From: Streptococcus parasanguinis
GTDB lineage: Bacteria > Bacillota > Bacilli > Lactobacillales > Streptococcaceae
Reading direction: 5' to 3'
NCBI RefSeq assembly: GCF_031582885.1
Contig: NZ_CP133988.1
Coordinates: forward strand, 1,185,501-1,249,500
DNA: 64,000 nucleotides
Shown here: in pieces, positions 9,232-17,400 of the stretch
Numbering within the stretch: position 1 is the stretch's first letter
Layout: the number at the start of each line of letters is the position of its first letter
Notes under the pieces: generated by a model
What the model was told of the DNA's origin: nothing
The model's input: only the letters and a program-made list of their open reading frames with translations
Databases searched by the model: none
Translations under genes and position numbers: made by a program

Positions 9232-10698
9232 ATGAAGAAGAAAATAAAATGGGGCCTTTTCTTATGTTCGGTACTTATACCAGTATGTTTGAGTGCCTGC
9301 AAACAAGGAATTGTAGAAAAACAAGGTTCTTCGAATAAAGAAGTACAGAAGAAAATCGATCGAAAAAACATTCATTTTGACAAAACAGGACCAGCTGCAT
9401 CATTTGATTGGAATGCTAAGAGTGGTATTAAATACATAACGTTTGAAAAACTTCCACAATATATGAAGCCAGATGATAGCGATGGTATTTCTATATATAG
9501 TCTGCAACAGAATGAAACTCCTCTCGATGAAGAGGGAAAAGTCCAAAAGGCTTTGCAAGTAGTTGAAGCGATTTATATTGACCAAGATGAAATGGACACA
9601 GTAGTCAAGGCTAGTGGAGTAATGAGTCAGGAAGAAATGTATAACAGGATCTGGAATGACTATATTATTCCTAAAATAGAAAAAAGTAATAGTTCTTTTG
9701 ATTCAAATACTTATTTTGAGTACCTAGGAGAAAAATATCCCCTCAAAATCTATGGTCCCATGTATTTAAAATTAATGACCAATGCTCTCCCTACTGAAAA
9801 GAGTTACGAATTAAAGGGATATGCAGTTAAGGGGAATAAGGTAATCCTTAAAATTCAAACACCAGCCTATAGCTCAAGGCAATTACCAAGAGGAAAAGGG
9901 TACAGATTGAGTGTTGATCCCAAGAATCCAAATGAGACCATGTATGCTTGGTTAGATGAACTACACGAAAACTATGCTGAAAAAGACAACAGAGGAGACC
10001 ATCTTTCTTATATAATGCTTTCTACCATCTTACAACATTTAGTTAAGGAAAATTTTAATGCGAGTTTTTCAACAGGTGATATGATTGGTAGTACGGAAAT
10101 GACGATCGAAATGGAGGTGACCAACCAAGGTCAAGTCCAAATTGATACTAAAAATTTGGCACTATTGTTACAAATTCCTCAACAAATGCAGAAAGCTAAT
10201 CAATCTGGAGGTGGAAATGATAATAGTATCTTTTGGCCCATCATTACTGATAGCATCACTGATGAAGGAAAGGTAAGTGAAAAACTAAAAGATTTTAACC
10301 CACAAAATCCAGTCAAAAAATATGCAATTGGAGAGCCAGTTGTATTTGCTAATGGCTTAGAAGTTACACTGAATAGTGTAACAGACGATCCAAATTTGGA
10401 TGTTCAGGATGATCAAGACCGTATCGATACAAGGAAAAAACAACATCGATTGATCGTCGAATTCACCCTATCGAATACAACACCTTTCCGTATTGAAAAT
10501 ACTCCAGATTATACAAATGTAGATCTCTATGATGGACATGCAAAATCTGCTTATATGTTGAATAACACTTTAAATTACAAACAGCCAACAGTCCTTGAAG
10601 CAGGAGAATCTGGTATATATAAAATTAACTATTTAACAGATGGGGATGGACCATTTACGGTTGTTTATGGTGATGCAAAATGGGTCGTTCAAAAATAG
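9232..10698 (+). CDS. putative lipoprotein with DUF4352-like C-terminal domain
   Basis: A 488-residue predicted lipoprotein. The signal peptide KKKIKWGLFLCSVLIPVCLS ends in the lipobox LSAC, with the lipidated Cys near residue 24. The middle region is mixed alpha/beta without a motif I recognise. The last 130 residues (AIGEPVVFANGLEVTLNSV onward to AKWVVQK) look like an immunoglobulin-like DUF4352 domain, often found in Gram-positive lipoproteins. The ATG at 9232 follows AGGAGGAG; an upstream in-frame ATG has no ribosome site. It is the first of three exported proteins in a row, more AT-rich than the genes before it. Function unknown. Confidence 0.75.
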   Translation: MKKKIKWGLFLCSVLIPVCLSACKQGIVEKQGSSNKEVQKKIDRKNIHFDKTGPAASFDWNAKSGIKYITFEKLPQYMKPDDSDGISIYSLQQNETPLDEEGKVQKALQVVEAIYIDQDEMDTVVKASGVMSQEEMYNRIWNDYIIPKIEKSNSSFDSNTYFEYLGEKYPLKIYGPMYLKLMTNALPTEKSYELKGYAVKGNKVILKIQTPAYSSRQLPRGKGYRLSVDPKNPNETMYAWLDELHENYAEKDNRGDHLSYIMLSTILQHLVKENFNASFSTGDMIGSTEMTIEMEVTNQGQVQIDTKNLALLLQIPQQMQKANQSGGGNDNSIFWPIITDSITDEGKVSEKLKDFNPQNPVKKYAIGEPVVFANGLEVTLNSVTDDPNLDVQDDQDRIDTRKKQHRLIVEFTLSNTTPFRIENTPDYTNVDLYDGHAKSAYMLNNTLNYKQPTVLEAGESGIYKINYLTDGDGPFTVVYGDAKWVVQK

Positions 10699-10859
10699 AG
10701 AAAAATCCAAATCTTTAATCAGCTTATTGTAAAAGCTAGTGAGTTTAAGAAATTATAAGAAGCTTCAGTTGTCAATAAATTATTAAAGAAATTTATTCAT
10801 ATGTGGTTGGAAAAGTCGGAAGACTTTTAAAGAAAACTGACGAACAAATAAGGGGAAAA

Positions 10860-12278
10860 ATGCGGACAGGAAGTAGAAAAGAGAGTATGAAGAAGGTTTT
10901 TAAATCAATTAAGTTTTGGATATTTGTATTACTTGTTACTCTAGCAGGTGGATGGTTTATCCAATATGAAATTCATAAGCGTGATATATCACAATTTGTA
11001 ACTTGGAAACCTCGTCCAAACATAGTTGACTCCCAATTTATTGCAGGTGGGAAAGCAGTAGCCATTCAATGGGATAATAAAGAGGAAGTGGATGAGGCGC
11101 TGGAAGCATATTCGTATAATTCAAAAGTTAAAGTAGAATGGTTTATAAATGGTGGAAATAGTGAACGGTACATTGCACAAGAAAGTTACAAATTAAAATC
11201 TGACCCACGTCTCTATTTTCAATATTATATTCGTGGTAATCAAGTTCCTTACCTAACTACAAATAAAGCAAAAAAGGGAGAGTACTGGCTCATTGATGTC
11301 TATGATACCAAGGACAAGCGCTTAGTGAAGAAAACATATGATGTTTTTAAGATAGTACGAGATATGGATAAGAATTATATCCCCGTATCTGTTAAAGTTT
11401 CTTCTATGTTGTTGGATACAGATGATGGAGAAACATACATTCCGATTGATATTCTTGTCGATAAGAAAGACAAATATATTGTAGAACCTGGAAATATCTA
11501 TGTACAAACAGAGTATCAATCTCGTACAGGGTTAATGAATGTTAAGGATGGAAAGATCGCTTGGAAAACCTCATCAGGCAAAGATTATAAACAAGTTCAA
11601 AAAGAAAGTCGAGAAAACGACAAAGACTTGCATCCATTTGAATACAATTTTGAAAGAGGACAATTGCAGCTCCAACATTCACGTTTGTTATTTACAGATC
11701 GTAGTGATGAGACTAAGGACATCCCATTGAAAACACTCTATCCGAAAGTATATTCGATTTTAAGCAAAGGGAATAATCCAACTACTGTAAAATGGGGTGA
11801 AGAATATACAAAAGGGGAGAATGCCTACCTATACTTCCTCGGACCAGAAGATCTCAACTTTGATATTTCATTTTTGGAACTGCTTTATAAAGTTCCAGAG
11901 CAGCGTTCAGGTGGATGGTATGATGTCCTACGGTATCATAAGATACCAGCAGAATTTTCAAAAGATGGGCAAGAGCATCTTGCGAATAATAAAAAAGAAT
12001 TTTTCCAATATTTTAAAAAGGAATTAAATCAAAGTCAGGATACTACAGAGTTCTCATTGCTGAGACGCTTATATGAAGTACAGAACTACGTGGTCTCTAG
12101 AGATTTTGGTCAGTCCTTCGGTGATCTGACCATACCAGCTGAGTATACTAAAGATGGGAAGGTTCATGTCGTTCAAAATGATGAAGAATTCTTCAAATAT
12201 ATGGATTTAGAGAAAATTCCTAATAAAAAGATGAAAGAAGATATTAAAAAATTGTTCTCATACGATATAAAAAATTAA
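10860..12278 (+). CDS. single-pass membrane-anchored protein of unknown function
   Basis: About 472 residues. A basic N-terminus is followed by one hydrophobic helix (FWIFVLLVTLAGGWFIQYEI, about residues 20-39), then a large polar domain expected outside the cell. No cysteine follows the helix, so it is an anchored protein and not a lipoprotein. The domain contains short recurrent patterns such as IPAEFSKDGQEHLANNKKEF and IPAEYTKDGKVHVVQNDEEF, about 75 residues apart, suggesting an internal repeat of a KDG-type module. The start is uncertain: the ATG at 10860 has AGGGG 4 nt upstream, while 10887 also fits. It lies between two lipoprotein genes, so the three may form an envelope complex. I do not recognise a family. 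Confidence 0.7.
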   Translation: MRTGSRKESMKKVFKSIKFWIFVLLVTLAGGWFIQYEIHKRDISQFVTWKPRPNIVDSQFIAGGKAVAIQWDNKEEVDEALEAYSYNSKVKVEWFINGGNSERYIAQESYKLKSDPRLYFQYYIRGNQVPYLTTNKAKKGEYWLIDVYDTKDKRLVKKTYDVFKIVRDMDKNYIPVSVKVSSMLLDTDDGETYIPIDILVDKKDKYIVEPGNIYVQTEYQSRTGLMNVKDGKIAWKTSSGKDYKQVQKESRENDKDLHPFEYNFERGQLQLQHSRLLFTDRSDETKDIPLKTLYPKVYSILSKGNNPTTVKWGEEYTKGENAYLYFLGPEDLNFDISFLELLYKVPEQRSGGWYDVLRYHKIPAEFSKDGQEHLANNKKEFFQYFKKELNQSQDTTEFSLLRRLYEVQNYVVSRDFGQSFGDLTIPAEYTKDGKVHVVQNDEEFFKYMDLEKIPNKKMKEDIKKLFSYDIKN

Positions 12279-12312
12279 TGGATTAGGTTGAATTTCGCAA
12301 GGAGGTCAGGCT

Positions 12313-13077
12313 ATGAAGCTCAATTATTTCAAACTATTCGTAGGAATTCCACTTGTTCTTTGTTGCCTGTTTCTTTCCAGTTGTAAGATCATGAAACCGA
12401 GTGATTATAAAAAGGCGAAGGAAGTAGTCAGCAGTGAGCTTGCTAAGGTTGGTCTGCATGGGGATGTGACCATAAACAAACTGGATTGGACAGCTTTGGA
12501 AATCCCAACTTATCATGTGTCTTATACCTACTCTGAGAAAACCTATGATGGACAAACAGTGACATTAGAAACGGATACGGTGTTTCATAATGATTGGACA
12601 GATACAACTAGCGACCATTTTCCAGAGTATAAGGAAGCGTACTTGAAGCAGCAATCTGTCCAAAAGAAGGAGAAGGAAATTGAGAGTCAATTAAAGAAGC
12701 AATCTCTAGGTCTTTCTATTAATTTCTTTGGTTTTTTATCTAACTCCAACCGTGATGAGAAGGAGCAAATTCTAGATAGTATCGCAAGTCAAAATCTCAA
12801 AGAAGGGAAAAAGGACTTTGCTGGTTACTATCAAATCCCTTTTCAGACCTTAATCGATCAAGAGTTAATCCGTATGACTATTTATATAGAGGATGGTGTC
12901 TCCGTTAAGGAACAAGACTTAAAAGCAGCAGCCAAAAAATTAGACGCTAGCAAACTACCGGATGGTGCCTATGATTTCTACTATTCCAAAGGCAGTTACG
13001 CTGATTCCATCAGTTATTCCTTCAAAGTGAAAGATGGTAAAGTTATTTTTTATGAGGAGCAAAACAAACCAGAATAA
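12313..13077 (+). CDS. putative lipoprotein of unknown function
   Basis: A 254-residue predicted lipoprotein. The signal peptide LFVGIPLVLCCLFLSSC gives a lipobox LSSC with the Cys near residue 24. The mature part has a first domain with VTINKLDWTALEIPTYHVSY, a Lys/Glu/Gln-rich helical middle (KKEKEIESQLKKQS) and a C-terminal domain with YDFYYSKGSYADSISY. GGAGG is placed 9 nt before the ATG. It closes the three-gene exported cluster and converges on the LPXTG adhesin gene, sharing its terminator. Function unknown; exported proteins of this kind are often variable between strains. Confidence 0.75.
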   Translation: MKLNYFKLFVGIPLVLCCLFLSSCKIMKPSDYKKAKEVVSSELAKVGLHGDVTINKLDWTALEIPTYHVSYTYSEKTYDGQTVTLETDTVFHNDWTDTTSDHFPEYKEAYLKQQSVQKKEKEIESQLKKQSLGLSINFFGFLSNSNRDEKEQILDSIASQNLKEGKKDFAGYYQIPFQTLIDQELIRMTIYIEDGVSVKEQDLKAAAKKLDASKLPDGAYDFYYSKGSYADSISYSFKVKDGKVIFYEEQNKPE

Positions 13078-13094
13078 GAGAAGCAGATACAAAA

Positions 13095-13124
13095 AAAGAT
13101 CTAGTCACGTTTGACTAGATCTTT
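13095..13124. terminator. bidirectional terminator between lipoprotein and adhesin genes
   Basis: 10-bp stem GATCTAGTCA / TGACTAGATC, extended by A/T pairs. It reads into seven T residues on the minus strand and TTTC on the plus strand, and lies between convergent genes. Confidence 0.85.
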
Positions 13125-13132
13125 CATGTTGC

Positions 13133-16100
13133 TTAGAAGTCTTCTTTCTTCTTAAGTTTCATAGAAGCAATAGCTGTAGCGACGAATGTCAAACCAGTTA
13201 CAAGAAGTCCTAAATGATCTGCAGTTCCTGTTGAAGGAAGAGATCGTTTACCTTCTTTAGGCTTGTCACTAGATTTAGGAGTTTCATTTGATTTAGGTTT
13301 GTCACTAGGCTTAGGCTTATCTCCATTTGGTGATGGAGGTGTTGATGCTTTCGGTTTATCTGTTGATGGTGGAGGTGGAAGAAGTTTATTCACCACGTTT
13401 CCTTTATCAACTTCAAGATTGCTAGCTGAAGCAAAGTCGCTTGCAGAAACCTTGATGACTTCATTTGAAAGTTGGTAACCACTTGGAGCTGAGAGCTCTT
13501 TAATGACATACTCTTTAGCTTCAAATCCAACAAACCTTGCAAGTCCATCTTGACCAGAAATTGCTTGCGCTTGGCCTTGTCCATATGGGTTGGCAACAGG
13601 TGTCACACCATCTGCTTCAAAGAGTCCAAATACTGCACCAGCTAGGTAATTACCCTTTTCATCCACTTTACGAACCTTAAGGGTGTAGAGTTTCAGTTCA
13701 GGAATATCAATAGTTGGTGGAGTTGGTGGGATCACCTTGTTGATAAAGGTTTTCTTGTCACCATAAGAAACCACTGCTTGGATAGCATTTGATGCTTCAT
13801 CTTTTGTGACGGTAACTGTGACATCCACTTGACCTTCATCATATTGGATGTTTGCCTTATCAGCTGGTACGACTTCTTTAACGGTATATTTATGAGTACC
13901 AATCATCGCTTCCGTGTAGGCGATCGCATCAAATGTCACTGTACCATCTGCAGCATTTTGTTTTGTTTGAAGAACAGTTCCATTTTCGTCCAAGAGGTTA
14001 AAGCTAAATTCACCACCTTGAAGGTCACGACCTTCTAAAATCTTGCTTGTGGTAATTTGTTTTTCACTTGGAGTTGGAGGTGTTGGAGGTGTATACGTGT
14101 TGGTAAAAGTAGGAGTTTCCATCTTACCGTCGTATTGCACATCCGCATTCAATTGTCCAGTTGCATCCTTTGTGACAGTCACTGTTACAGTATGAACAGA
14201 TTCATCATAAGTGATCGCTGATTCTGGTGTAGCTGGTTTTTGTTCAACAATTGTGTAGGTGAACGTACCAGCTTCATTAAAGCTTACTGGATCGAAGAGA
14301 ATATCACCATTCTCACCATTTGTCTTAGTATCAACGAGCGTACCATTTTGATCCTTGAGAAGGAAAGTATACTCATTCGCTTTCAATGTACGATCGCTTG
14401 AACCATTGATCGCCAATACTTTTTTAGCCTTGAATTGAGCTGACGTTGGTTTCACTGTTGGAGGAACAGGTGTCGGAGGCGTATAAGTGTTGGTAAAAGT
14501 AGGAGTATTCTTTTTACCGTCGTATTGCACATCCGCATTCAATTGTCCATTTGCATCCTTAGTGACAGTCACTGTTACAGTATGAACAGATTCATCATAA
14601 GTGATTGCTGATTCTGGTGTAGCTGGTTTTTGTTCAGTAATTGTGTAGGTGAACGTACCAGCTTCATTAAAGCTTACTGGATTGAAGAGAATATCACCAT
14701 TCTCACCATTTGTCTTGGTATCAACGAGCGTACCAGCTTGATCCTTGAGAAGGAAAGTAAACTCATTTGCTTTCAATGTACGATCGCTCGAACCATTGAT
14801 CGCCAATACTTTTTTAGCCTTGAATTGAGCTGTCGTTGGTTTCACTGTTGGAGGAACAGGTGTCGGAGGTGTTTTCGTATTTGTAAACGTATCTCCTTTT
14901 TCAGCATCCCCACCTGAGTAAGTCACAGTAGCAACGAGTTTGTCGTTTACTTTCTTCACCTCAACAGTAGCAGTGATGGTTTGTGTGCTATAGTTGATAG
15001 AAGCATCCGTACCTTTATTTTCGGTAATGGTGTATGTGTGTGTTCCTTCTGCAGTATAAGAAAGTTCCTTAAAGGTTACAGTACCATTTGCTTTGTTTTT
15101 AGCAGTTTCAAGGGTATTATTTCCTTCTTTCAAGACAAATTCAAATTGATCATCTGTCAACGGTAAGTTTGTTTCACCTTCTTTAAGGAGCTTGTTCACT
15201 TGAAGTGTAGCTGTTACACTTTCTGTTTTAGGAGCTTCTTTTTTGTTGGTGAACGTATCTGTGTCAGTTTGACCATCAGAGTAGCTGATTTGTTCTACAA
15301 CCAAGGCGTTGTCTTTTTCAACCACTACAACCGTGGCCGTGATGGTTTTATCGCTGTAGGTAATGCTCTTGTCCGTACCTTTTGTTTCAGTGATCGTATA
15401 TTTGAATGTTCCTGCTTTGTCTACAGTGATGTTATCAAAAGTAATTGAACCATCTTTTTTGTTCTTGGTTGTGCCAACAACTTTATTGTTTGAATCTTTT
15501 GCAACAAACTCAAAGTCATCGCCCTTGAGTTCGCCACCTTCAAATGCCTTATTAAGTTTTAAGGTCACCTTAGCATTTGAAACTTTTGGTTTATTTGAAG
15601 TGTTTACAACTTTAATAACATTCGATTCATTGATTGGTTCAACTTTTGAAGTATAACCATCAGGTGTATTCGTTTCTTCTACCGTATAAACAATAGGTTT
15701 TCCATCTTTAATCCCTGGTAATTTAGAAAATTCAGCAGACCAACCAGAATCTTTTGTTAATGTTTTAGTCATTCCATCTAATTTTTGACCATTGGCCAAT
15801 AATTGAACAGTAATGTCTTTACGATCAGATTCGCTATCGCCAACCCATTCTTTTTGAACTGTAACAGTCTTGTCACCAGTTACCCAGAAGTTCAATTCTG
15901 TATTGTTCCAAAATGCAGGATCTGTTTGTGGTGTTTTGATTTCATCAGCAGTCAAAGTAGCGTTGTTATCAACACGGATAGTTGTCTTAGGAATTAATGT
16001 TTGGTATTCAACGATCAATTCATCGCTAGATGCTGTTTTAAAGACATCACTGACATCTGATAAATTCACAGTAAATCCATTGCCGTCCGCATCGAATTTC

Positions 16101-16921
16101 ACATGTTTCCAGAAGTCCCAACCAGAAGCAACCACTTGTCCACCTTTTCTCAAAGTAAAGGAAGGTTTCAAGTAAGTTCCCACAAAGAATTCATTTGCAG
16201 CGTGGTTTGCAGCAGGAGCAAAAGTGATTTTTGAGTAATCGACTGCTGGAGCTTGGATTTTATCTGACACAACAGGGTTTGTGATGGCTTGTTTCTTACC
16301 ATCCCCGTTGATACGGATGAACCATTTTGTTAGATAGTAGTCATCTCCAACATTCATCCAAGCATAGTTTTCAGATACATCTAATTTGAATGTCTTAGCT
16401 ACATAGTCACCTGTAAGGTTGTATTTATTTAAAACTGATTCAAATACGCCAGGACCATCAGGACGTGTGATGACAACGGATTCGGAACCAACCTTAGAAG
16501 TGGCAGTTTTGTTGCCAGGATTTCCTGGTGTGCTATCCCATTCTGCTTTGTATGAGAAACCACCCTTAACGTTTTGGTTCATGGATTCGATTGCTTTTTT
16601 AAAGGTGAAAGTAATCTTTTTGTTTGTCATCGAAATGGTTGCGACTTCAGCTCCATTTGCTTGGAGTGATTGAGTTGCAATTTCAGTGATATTAACACCT
16701 TCTGGAGCGTCAATAGTAAATGTATCACCGTCTTTAACTGATTTACCAGTTAAATCCCAGTCAAATGAAAAGGTAACCTTTTGTCCATTTGTTTGGGCCT
16801 TTAAGTTGGTGACGGTTGGTGAAACAGTGGCCGCGCTTACGGGTTTGATCACAGACAAGCCCAAGGCTACCACACCGATGATAGCTACAAATGCAACTAT
16901 CTTTTTATAAAGAGATTTCAA
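13133..16921 (-). CDS. LPXTG-anchored multi-domain adhesin with pilin-type isopeptide domains
   Basis: A 1262-residue cell-wall-anchored surface protein. In order: signal peptide (1-31, ending PVSA), an N-terminal binding-type region (32 to about 350), one Cna-B domain (about 352-440, VTVQKEWVGD to YTVEETNTPDGY), five FctA/Spy0128-like domains (about 442-1060, each with an early Lys, a central TITE or TVKE, and a closing TFTN or TFIN), a SpaA-like domain (about 1065-1175), a Pro/Lys-rich wall segment, LPSTG near 1229, a hydrophobic helix and KLKKKEDF. The Lys-Glu-Asn sets predict intramolecular isopeptide bonds. Domains three and four are nearly identical. The start is TTG, preceded by GAGG at 4 nt; no in-frame ATG fits. 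Ligand unknown; no sortase C is nearby, so a monomeric adhesin is more likely than a pilus subunit. Confidence 0.92.
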   Translation of the reverse strand: MKSLYKKIVAFVAIIGVVALGLSVIKPVSAATVSPTVTNLKAQTNGQKVTFSFDWDLTGKSVKDGDTFTIDAPEGVNITEIATQSLQANGAEVATISMTNKKITFTFKKAIESMNQNVKGGFSYKAEWDSTPGNPGNKTATSKVGSESVVITRPDGPGVFESVLNKYNLTGDYVAKTFKLDVSENYAWMNVGDDYYLTKWFIRINGDGKKQAITNPVVSDKIQAPAVDYSKITFAPAANHAANEFFVGTYLKPSFTLRKGGQVVASGWDFWKHVKFDADGNGFTVNLSDVSDVFKTASSDELIVEYQTLIPKTTIRVDNNATLTADEIKTPQTDPAFWNNTELNFWVTGDKTVTVQKEWVGDSESDRKDITVQLLANGQKLDGMTKTLTKDSGWSAEFSKLPGIKDGKPIVYTVEETNTPDGYTSKVEPINESNVIKVVNTSNKPKVSNAKVTLKLNKAFEGGELKGDDFEFVAKDSNNKVVGTTKNKKDGSITFDNITVDKAGTFKYTITETKGTDKSITYSDKTITATVVVVEKDNALVVEQISYSDGQTDTDTFTNKKEAPKTESVTATLQVNKLLKEGETNLPLTDDQFEFVLKEGNNTLETAKNKANGTVTFKELSYTAEGTHTYTITENKGTDASINYSTQTITATVEVKKVNDKLVATVTYSGGDAEKGDTFTNTKTPPTPVPPTVKPTTAQFKAKKVLAINGSSDRTLKANEFTFLLKDQAGTLVDTKTNGENGDILFNPVSFNEAGTFTYTITEQKPATPESAITYDESVHTVTVTVTKDANGQLNADVQYDGKKNTPTFTNTYTPPTPVPPTVKPTSAQFKAKKVLAINGSSDRTLKANEYTFLLKDQNGTLVDTKTNGENGDILFDPVSFNEAGTFTYTIVEQKPATPESAITYDESVHTVTVTVTKDATGQLNADVQYDGKMETPTFTNTYTPPTPPTPSEKQITTSKILEGRDLQGGEFSFNLLDENGTVLQTKQNAADGTVTFDAIAYTEAMIGTHKYTVKEVVPADKANIQYDEGQVDVTVTVTKDEASNAIQAVVSYGDKKTFINKVIPPTPPTIDIPELKLYTLKVRKVDEKGNYLAGAVFGLFEADGVTPVANPYGQGQAQAISGQDGLARFVGFEAKEYVIKELSAPSGYQLSNEVIKVSASDFASASNLEVDKGNVVNKLLPPPPSTDKPKASTPPSPNGDKPKPSDKPKSNETPKSSDKPKEGKRSLPSTGTADHLGLLVTGLTFVATAIASMKLKKKEDF
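14090..14862 (-). repeat. two nearly identical tandem 390-bp domain repeats inside the adhesin
   Basis: The copies (roughly 14090-14470 and 14480-14862) each encode KAKKVLAINGSSDRTLKANE through TFTNTYTPPTPVPP or its equivalent. Only about ten residue differences are visible, for example NEFTF/NEYTF, DQAG/DQNG, ILFN/ILFD, KKNTP/KMETP. The other domains are far more divergent, so this is a recent duplication. Confidence 0.9.
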
Positions 16922-17400
16922 TTGGCCTCATTTCCTTTCTTCTGCCTGCCCTTTCCGAAGCTTTTCTATATAGTGATATATCCCAAAATAGAAAGGCTTC
17001 TAATTTCTACTCCATGAAACCAGCTGCCTCAGTTTAGGATAGATCGATGAATTATATGCTCCTCTTTATGCATTAAAAGAAAACAAACCCACCGACAAAA
17101 TCAGCTCAAACCCTCTAACTACGTTTGTTTAGATAGAAAAACAAGGGAAATGACAAGCGTCATAATGTTAAAGTGATAATAAACGTTGCAAATTTTAACA
17201 GAATAATCATCCCATTGCATATTTAAAAGATTATTATCATCATTATTATATTCTTTTAGTATGATAAGTCAAGTTAAATGCAACAAAAATAACGAAAAAT
17301 GTTGATTTTGGTTTTTGTATAAGTCGACCTTTTATTTCCCGCCATTTTAGCCTTTCATGTTATAATATTCAGATAAGAAAAAGAGGAGACCAAAAGCTAG
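16922..17400. other. divergent intergenic region between adhesin and recJ
   Basis: 479 bp, AT-rich. It holds the recJ promoter near the right end and, near the left end, the adhesin ribosome site and AT-rich palindromic DNA (GATATATCACTATATAG) that may include the adhesin promoter. The middle (17100-17290) shows no ORF with a ribosome site and no convincing structure. Confidence 0.5.
17358..17366 (+). promoter_or_regulatory. extended -10 promoter of recJ
   Basis: TGTTATAAT with TATAAT at 17361-17366, the same nine bases as at miaA. The start codon is 35 nt downstream. Confidence 0.6.

Noticed and set aside
14090-14862. CRISPR-like array because of regular repetition
   Set aside because: The repeats are about 390 bp, coding and without short unique spacers; they are protein domains.
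13263-16910. Many plus-strand open frames across the adhesin gene
   Set aside because: They lie opposite the continuous 1262-residue LPXTG gene with complete domain structure and have no ribosome sites; they are shadows of repetitive coding DNA.
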